Below, in pieces: positions 31,846-36,783 of a stretch of DNA of 36,783 nt (position 1 is its first letter; every line of letters begins with the position of its first letter). Made by a program: the position numbers and the translations under genes. The stretch covers positions 1 to 36,783 of the forward strand of contig JAIKZO010000085.1 in the NCBI GenBank assembly GCA_024682115.1, read 5' to 3'. The DNA comes from Lachnospiraceae bacterium (lineage in GTDB: Bacteria; Bacillota; Clostridia; Lachnospirales; Lachnospiraceae). The notes under the pieces were generated by a model that searched no databases, was not told where the DNA came from, and saw nothing but the letters and a program-made list of their open reading frames with translations.

Positions 31846-32256
31846 ATGGCATGTGTTGAAGAATTACTGCGAAAAGAATCTGACGGGGGTTTGAGTTTCG
31901 GAAATCACAATCTGGCTGAGAAGAAAAAGGTTGAAAACTTCAAGTCGGGAAATGATCTTTACAAGGTAAAGACATTCAAGGAACTGACTAAGCTGGAGAA
32001 GAATGATATGTTCCTTTACGAATCGGATCCCGGAACATCGGTGTTCGATCTTAAGGAAGAAGACAACGGGATCTCATTTTACGTTTGCGGGACCGAAGAT
32101 GTTCAGATCACGGTCGGAATGGCAGAGGATACCGAGTATTCTGTGTTCATAGACGGAGTTGATACGGGTAAGGTTAAGACGAATCTTTCCGGCAAGCTCA
32201 GCATCAGCGTTGAACTTGATGAATCCAAGAAAGTAGAGATCAAAATAGTTAAGTAA
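31846..32256 (+). CDS. Small conserved Lachnospiraceae protein between clpC and radA
   Basis: A 136-residue soluble protein with no signal peptide. The N-terminus MACVEELLRKESDGGLSFGN and the pattern NDLYKVKTFKELTKLEKND, then a beta-rich second half (VQITVGMAEDTEYSVFIDGVDTGKVKTNLSGKLSISVEL), match proteins I recall from many Lachnospiraceae at this same place. Databases sometimes call such proteins 'endosialidase', but I see no sialidase motif and would not use the name. The second half resembles a small beta-sandwich. Its constant position between two stress genes suggests a role in protein quality control or repair, as inference. CGGAGGG precedes the ATG, and the next gene starts 2 bases after the stop. 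Confidence 0.8.
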   Translation: MACVEELLRKESDGGLSFGNHNLAEKKKVENFKSGNDLYKVKTFKELTKLEKNDMFLYESDPGTSVFDLKEEDNGISFYVCGTEDVQITVGMAEDTEYSVFIDGVDTGKVKTNLSGKLSISVELDESKKVEIKIVK

Positions 32257-32257
32257 T

Positions 32258-33619
32258 ATGGCTGGAAAAAACAAAACGGTGTTCTTCTGCAATAACTGCG
32301 GATACGAATCATCCAAATGGATGGGGCAGTGTCCCGGATGCAGGCAGTGGAATACTTTTACCGAAGAGGTCGTAGCACGCTCGGGTAAAGGCTCATCCGC
32401 AAGGAGTGCCCGCGACGTTGAGACGGTGACGCTCAATTCGGTAAGTGTCGAAAAAGAAGACAGAAAGACAACCCATATAAAAGAACTTGACAGAGTTTTG
32501 GGAGGCGGCTTGGTAGCCGGCTCCTTAACTTTAGTGGGTGGTGATCCCGGAATAGGTAAATCCACGCTGCTTTTGCAGGTGTGCAGGAATCTTTCATCCG
32601 ACGGGATAAAGGTCCTTTATATCTCGGGTGAGGAATCGGTCAAGCAGATAAAGTTAAGGGCCGCAAGGATAGGTGATTTTAACGACAACATGCTCCTTCT
32701 TTGCGAAAACACCCTTTCCGTGATTGAAGAGACTATAAAGAAGATAAAGCCCGAGGTTGTGGTCATCGATTCGATCCAGACCATGTATGATGAGGAGATA
32801 TCGTCCGCTCCGGGTTCTGTTTCCCAGGTAAGGGAGGCAACGAACGTGTTCATGCAGACCGCAAAGGGAATGAACATCAGTATCTTCATCGTGGGCCACG
32901 TTACCAAGGAAGGCACGGTGGCAGGACCCAGGGTGCTCGAACACATGGTGGATACGGTCCTTTATTTCGAAGGGGAAAACCATGCTTCCTACAGGATATT
33001 AAGATCCGTAAAGAACAGGTTCGGATCAACGAACGAGATCGGCGTTTTTAAAATGGAAGAAACAGGTCTTTCGGAAGTGGCCAATCCTTCCGAGTTCATG
33101 CTCACGGGTAAGCCCAAGGGTGCGCCCGGAAGCATAGTTTCCTGCTCGCTTGAAGGAACAAGACCTATCCTTATAGAGATTCAGGCTCTGGTCTGTCAGT
33201 CGAATTTCGGTATCCCGAGAAGACAGTGTACCGGAACCGATATTAACCGCGTGAACCTTCTGATGGCAGTCCTTGAAAAAAGGCTCGGAATGCAGCTTGG
33301 AGGGTGCGACGCATATGTAAATATCGCAGGCGGCATAAAGATCGGAGAACCCGCTATAGACCTCGGAATTGCGCTTGCCGTAATTTCGTCCTTTAAAAAT
33401 AAAGCAATTGATGATAAGATAGTTGCTGTCGGTGAAATCGGCCTTAGCGGAGAAATAAGGACGGTGAGCATGATCGCCGTCAGGATAAACGAGGTCAGGA
33501 AGCTTGGATTTGATACCGTTATCGTACCTAAGGTATGTATGGATGATCTGAAGGATATAAAGGACATAAAGATCATTCCGGTATCGAACATACAGGATAT
33601 AAGTTCTTTAGAGTTATGA
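32258..33619 (+). CDS. radA: DNA repair protein RadA
   Basis: A 453-residue branch-migration ATPase of recombination. It has a zinc finger with Cys11, Cys14, Cys25 and Cys28, Walker A GGDPGIGKST (94-103), the RadA-specific KNRFG motif (252-256), and a C-terminal Lon-protease-like domain with the IGLSGEIRTV segment. Length is normal. The start codon is two bases after the previous stop, with only a weak ribosome binding site, so coupling is likely. Its TGA overlaps the ATG of the LytR-CpsA-Psr gene (ATGA). Confidence 0.96.
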   Translation: MAGKNKTVFFCNNCGYESSKWMGQCPGCRQWNTFTEEVVARSGKGSSARSARDVETVTLNSVSVEKEDRKTTHIKELDRVLGGGLVAGSLTLVGGDPGIGKSTLLLQVCRNLSSDGIKVLYISGEESVKQIKLRAARIGDFNDNMLLLCENTLSVIEETIKKIKPEVVVIDSIQTMYDEEISSAPGSVSQVREATNVFMQTAKGMNISIFIVGHVTKEGTVAGPRVLEHMVDTVLYFEGENHASYRILRSVKNRFGSTNEIGVFKMEETGLSEVANPSEFMLTGKPKGAPGSIVSCSLEGTRPILIEIQALVCQSNFGIPRRQCTGTDINRVNLLMAVLEKRLGMQLGGCDAYVNIAGGIKIGEPAIDLGIALAVISSFKNKAIDDKIVAVGEIGLSGEIRTVSMIAVRINEVRKLGFDTVIVPKVCMDDLKDIKDIKIIPVSNIQDISSLEL

Positions 33620-34830
33620 ATGAATCAATGAATGAAAACGAAATAAAAGAAGGTAAAAAAAGAACGGGATGGAAAAGGCATGCCGTTCTTTATACGGTTG
33701 AGGGGCTGGTCCTTATCGCCGCAATCTTCGTCCTTTTCTGGGTGACCAGAGCAACGAAGATGCAGAAGGTCAACCTTGATACCAATAATATCGCGGTAAA
33801 TGAACAGAGTTCCGCTTCTGCGGCTAACGGAGATTCTTCCGGGGCGGAGACAGGTGAAGTTATGTCAACCAATTCCGGTACGGAGGCGGATGTCGAACAG
33901 GAGGCCGTATCGGAGCCTACCGTTGATAAGGAAGCAGTATCAAAGGAACTTTACGATAAGTACAGCGGAAGGTTCAACATCGCATTTTTCGGTGTGGACT
34001 CTAGAGAAGGAGAGCTCGGAAAAGGAACGAGATCCGATTCGATCATGATCTGCTCGATCGACATGCAGACACATGAAGTAAAGCTCATCTCTGTATTCAG
34101 GGATACATACTTAAACCTCGGAAACGACTCATATAATAAATGTAACAGCGCGTATGCCATCGGCGGACCAGAGCAGGCGCTCAGCATGATAAACATGAAC
34201 ACGGACCTTGCCATAAACGATTACATCACCGTGGGATTCTCCGGTCTTATCGATGCTGTGGACAGTCTCGGCGGAGTTGATATAGAGCTTACCGAAGAAG
34301 AGATCGTTTATCTTAACGATTACGCGATGATGATGTCCCAGGAGCTTGATATTCCGTATACTCCGGTTCAGGCTGCAGGAAAGCAGACCCTGAACGGACT
34401 CCAGGCGACCGCATACTGCCGTATCAGATACACGGCAGGCAGCGATTTCAGGCGCGCGGAAAGACAAAGGGATGTCCTGACCGCGATGCTCCTTAAGGCA
34501 AAGACAGTACCGTTCTCGTCACTTTCCTCGGCAGTTAGTGCGATAATGCCAAATGTATCGACATCATTAAACGTGGATGATTTCCTTAAGATGATAAGTG
34601 TCGCTTCCGATTATGAAGTGACGGTATCTGACGGCTTCCCGTTTGAGGGTATGAGGAACGGGGGAACGATAGGCCAGAAGGGTTCATGCGTCGTTCCGAC
34701 CGACCTTACCAAAAATGTAAGGCACCTTCACGAACTTCTTTACGAGGATGAGTCTTATGAGCCTTCCGACAGCATAAAGAAGTACAGCCAGAAGATAAAA
34801 GCCGACACCGACGAATTCCTTCAGTACTGA
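33616..34830 (+). CDS. LytR-CpsA-Psr family cell-wall ligase
   Basis: A 404-residue membrane protein with a short cytoplasmic start, one helix (about 24-45), a Ser/Ala/Glu-rich outer linker and an LCP domain from about residue 116 (FNIAFFGVDSREG). Conserved features are the early GTRSDSIMI, the catalytic-type arginines in SVFRDTYLNL, the GGVDIEL segment and the late AYCRIRYTAGSDFRRAERQRDVL. LCP enzymes move polyprenyl-linked glycopolymers (teichoic acid, capsule or similar) to peptidoglycan outside the membrane. Which polymer cannot be told. It overlaps radA by 4 bases. A GC-rich hairpin about 180 bases after the stop may end its transcript. Confidence 0.92.
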   Translation: MNESMNENEIKEGKKRTGWKRHAVLYTVEGLVLIAAIFVLFWVTRATKMQKVNLDTNNIAVNEQSSASAANGDSSGAETGEVMSTNSGTEADVEQEAVSEPTVDKEAVSKELYDKYSGRFNIAFFGVDSREGELGKGTRSDSIMICSIDMQTHEVKLISVFRDTYLNLGNDSYNKCNSAYAIGGPEQALSMINMNTDLAINDYITVGFSGLIDAVDSLGGVDIELTEEEIVYLNDYAMMMSQELDIPYTPVQAAGKQTLNGLQATAYCRIRYTAGSDFRRAERQRDVLTAMLLKAKTVPFSSLSSAVSAIMPNVSTSLNVDDFLKMISVASDYEVTVSDGFPFEGMRNGGTIGQKGSCVVPTDLTKNVRHLHELLYEDESYEPSDSIKKYSQKIKADTDEFLQY

Positions 34831-34940
34831 TGGCCGACCGCCGCTCTTTCAAAAATCAAAAATCGGTCACAAGGTACCAAAAACGCAAAATAGTTGCAGG
34901 ATTTGCGTATTAAATTGTAGATTTTTAAAAACGATAGCAA

Positions 34941-34946
34941 TATAAT
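34941..34946 (+). promoter_or_regulatory. Isolated TATAAT in the gap after the LytR-CpsA-Psr gene
   Basis: A -10-like TATAAT with only a weak, 20-base-distant TTGTAG (34915-34920). If real, it would give a short RNA of about 90 bases ending at the hairpin 35011-35040. The rest of 34831-35010 is AT-rich and shows no open frame. Confidence 0.2.
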
Positions 34947-35010
34947 TACATTACCGATTGTGAATTGATAATATTTATTAGCAATTCCGAAAATTCCCCT
35001 TTTACACAAT

Positions 35011-35040
35011 GAAAGCCCCCGAAGCGATTCGGGGGCTTTC
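35011..35040. terminator. GC-rich perfect hairpin, likely terminator, at the intron target
   Basis: GAAAGCCCCCGAA (35011-35023), loop GCGA, TTCGGGGGCTTTC (35028-35040): a 13-base-pair perfect stem. The following bases TATT and then the intron begin, so any original T-run may have been interrupted by insertion. It most likely ended the radA/LCP transcript. Confidence 0.75.
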
Positions 35041-35044
35041 TATT

Positions 35045-36783
35045 GTACGCGCGCCATGGGCGCGCTCTAACGGGTGAAAGTCCCGAGCGCACGTAGGCAA
35101 CGACGAAGCGCATAGCCGAACAGCAAGGGTGTCCCCCGCGAGGTGGAATCTGAAGGAAGCTGTACGCAAACCTCTGACCTGACGGACAGGAACCGCATAC
35201 AAGGCTCAGAAATACGGATAAGTCGGCAATAAACGATGAAGTCCAAAAGTTGCTGGAAGTATGAGTAAATGCGGCAGGTACATGGAGGGAAAGAGCGTGT
35301 ACCTTATGCGTGGAGATCTCACAGGCGGTCTCATTAGCCGTAGTAACAACGAACTGTGAGAAGTCAGCAGAAGCCATAGTAGTGAAGAAGTTCCTGTAAT
35401 GGGGATGGAGCGAAGGGCTGAACAATCAATCAGTTGAAGTACGTTCCACTTCGTAGTCGGAGCACACGCCTGTCGATGACTTCAAAGGCGGCAAAGGCAA
35501 AAGGGGCAGAAAGGAAACAACGCATGGACACAAGTAGTCTCATGGAGCAGATATTAAGCAAAGATAACCTCAATGTGGCATATCTGCAAGTCGTTAGAAA
35601 CAAAGGCGCGGCAGGTGTAGACGGTATGAGCGTTGAAGAACTTGGCGCATACCTTTCGGAAAACGGCGAAAGCATCAAGGAACAGTTGCGGACGAGAAAA
35701 TATAAGCCGCAACCTGTCCGCAGGGTGGAGATACCCAAACCAGACGGCGGCCTAAGAAACCTTGGAGTACCAACAGTAGTAGACCGCTTCGTACAACAGG
35801 CGGTAGCGCAGGTACTCAATCCGATATTTGAGGAGCAGTTTCACGACCACAGCTATGGGTTCAGACCGAATCGGTGCGCACAACAGGCAGTCCTTAAAGC
35901 ATTAGAAATGATGAATGACGGACATGACTGGATAGTGGATATAGACCTTGCGAAGTTCTTTGATACCGTAGACCATGACAAGCTTATGACTATCCTTGGA
36001 CGGACAATAAAGGATGGGGATGTCATATCAGTGGTAAGGAAATTTCTTGTCAGCGGCGTGATGATAGACGATGAGTATGAAGATACTATAGTCGGCACGC
36101 CGCAGGGAGGAAATATCTCACCGCTGTTAGCGAATATCATGCTCAACGAACTAGACAAAGAGCTAGAAGCAAGAGGGCTGGACTTCGTCCGATATGCAGA
36201 CGACCTGATAATAATGGTCGGAAGCAGGCAGGCGGCAGAGCGAGTAATGAAGAGCGTCACCCGATTTATTGAGGACAAACTCGGATTGAAAGTAAACGCC
36301 GAAAAGAGCAAGGTTGATAAGCCTAAAGGTATTAAATATCTCGGGTTTGGATTTTACTTTGACTCATTCGCCAAAGGTTATAAAGCCAGACCTCACCACA
36401 AGGCGGTAGCTAAGTTCAAGGCGCAGATGAAGAAACTCACATGCAGAAGCTGGGGAGTGAGCAATGCCTATAAGGTGCAGAAACTCAACCAGCTCATCCG
36501 AGGATGGATTAACTATTTCAAAATCGGGAGCATGAAGGGGCTATGTGAGCGGCTTGATGGTATCATCAGATTTCGCTTGCGTATGTGCATTTGGAAACAC
36601 TGGAAAACGCCAAAGAACAGAGCAAAGAACCTCATGAAGCTCGATGTGCCCCGCTGGGCAGCGTTCAAGATCGCATACTGCGGAGACAGATACGCGAGAC
36701 TTGCACACAACGGCTGGGTTAACAAGGCTATAAACAACAAGAGATTAGCCGATTTTGGGCTAATCTCCATGTTAGACTACTAC
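35045..36783 (+). mobile_element. Class C (IIC) group II intron, 3' end outside the window
   Basis: The RNA begins GTACG (consensus GUGYG, with A at position 3). Domain I pieces typical of class C introns follow: CATGGGCGCGC, TAACGGGTGAAAGTCCCG, GCAAGGGTGTCC, GGAATCTGAAGGAAGC, then GAAGTCAGCAGAAG before the ORF. As I recall it, the order and text follow the Oceanobacillus iheyensis IIC intron. It encodes a reverse transcriptase and sits four bases behind a terminator-like hairpin, the hallmark target of class C introns. Domains V and VI and the 3' splice site lie beyond 36783, so completeness cannot be judged. Confidence 0.88.
35524..36783 (+). CDS. ltrA: Group II intron reverse transcriptase/maturase, open at the window end
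   Basis: The frame opens at ATG 35524 (AAAGGA eight bases before) and stays open for 420 codons to the last base. Reverse transcriptase blocks are visible: NKGAAGVDGMSVEEL (RT0/1), KPQPVRRVEIPKPDGGLRNLGVPTVVDRFVQQ (in parts, about 60-90), SYGFRPNRCAQQAV, DIDLAKFFDTVDHDKL, GTPQGGNISPLLANI, and YADD at 224-227, the catalytic aspartates. KYLGFGF and the helical X (maturase) region follow. There is no H-N-H endonuclease in what is visible, as expected of class C enzymes, which are about 420 residues long, so the stop is probably just outside the window. It acts in splicing and in target-primed reverse transcription. No frameshift or stop is seen, so it may be active. Confidence 0.93.
   Translation, partial: MDTSSLMEQILSKDNLNVAYLQVVRNKGAAGVDGMSVEELGAYLSENGESIKEQLRTRKYKPQPVRRVEIPKPDGGLRNLGVPTVVDRFVQQAVAQVLNPIFEEQFHDHSYGFRPNRCAQQAVLKALEMMNDGHDWIVDIDLAKFFDTVDHDKLMTILGRTIKDGDVISVVRKFLVSGVMIDDEYEDTIVGTPQGGNISPLLANIMLNELDKELEARGLDFVRYADDLIIMVGSRQAAERVMKSVTRFIEDKLGLKVNAEKSKVDKPKGIKYLGFGFYFDSFAKGYKARPHHKAVAKFKAQMKKLTCRSWGVSNAYKVQKLNQLIRGWINYFKIGSMKGLCERLDGIIRFRLRMCIWKHWKTPKNRAKNLMKLDVPRWAAFKIAYCGDRYARLAHNGWVNKAINNKRLADFGLISMLDYY

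Noticed and set aside
31846-32256. Sialidase activity, as suggested by a name common in databases for this family
   Set aside because: The protein is only 136 residues, without Asp boxes or other sialidase motifs.
34946-35425. 159-residue open frame on the minus strand over the intron 5' end
   Set aside because: It crosses the structured domain I of the group II intron and is explained by that RNA.

Overview
The window looks like chromosomal DNA from a low-to-mid-GC Firmicute, most likely a Lachnospiraceae member close to Butyrivibrio. This rests on an esterase resembling Butyrivibrio Est1E with its catalytic triad at the same residue numbers, the clpC - small conserved protein - radA order, an ECF-type vitamin transporter component, and AGGAG-type ribosome binding sites throughout. 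It is mostly ordinary core genome with several unusual protein architectures and one mobile element, cut by the right edge.

Layout. (1) 1-2.5 kb, + strand: the end of an unrecognised protein, a feruloyl/cinnamoyl-esterase-like hydrolase and a beta-lactamase-fold serine hydrolase. (2) 2.55-8.5 kb, - strand: a signalling operon of lipoprotein, a 1219-residue membrane sensor (ECF-S-like membrane domain, beta-propeller, Y_Y_Y, HD-GYP) and a BMP-family solute-binding protein. (3) 8.7-10.3 kb, +: a small protein and a GT-C-like membrane protein. (4) 10.4-15.0 kb, -: a diguanylate cyclase, a PHP-HAD fusion phosphatase and a YkpA-type ABC-F ATPase. (5) 15.2-18.1 kb, +: pyruvate phosphate dikinase with an extra 96-residue Lys/Ala-rich tail, then a strong terminator. 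(6) 18.2-19.4 kb, +: a cobalamin riboswitch with a membrane-anchored DUF4430 protein and an ECF S component, a likely B12 uptake unit. (7) 19.4-28.0 kb, +: a zinc-ribbon membrane protein, pyrE, a small membrane protein, an M29-type aminopeptidase, then purE-purM-purN-purD. (8) 28.1-34.8 kb, +: an SH3-domain membrane protein, clpC, a small conserved protein, radA and a LytR-CpsA-Psr protein. (9) 35.0 kb to the end: a GC-rich hairpin directly followed by a class C group II intron with its reverse transcriptase, running off the window.

How the parts fit. Regions 2 and 4 together hold both arms of cyclic-di-GMP turnover: an HD-GYP phosphodiesterase tied to an extracytoplasmic sensor and solute-binding protein, and a GGEEF cyclase lacking the usual inhibitory site. 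The pur genes and pyrE cover steps of purine and pyrimidine synthesis; the remaining pur genes are not in the window. The best candidates for under-described biology are the propeller/HD-GYP/BMP operon, the PPDK tail, the riboswitch-controlled DUF4430/ECF pair and the PHP-HAD fusion. No CRISPR array, tRNA, rRNA or prophage was seen.
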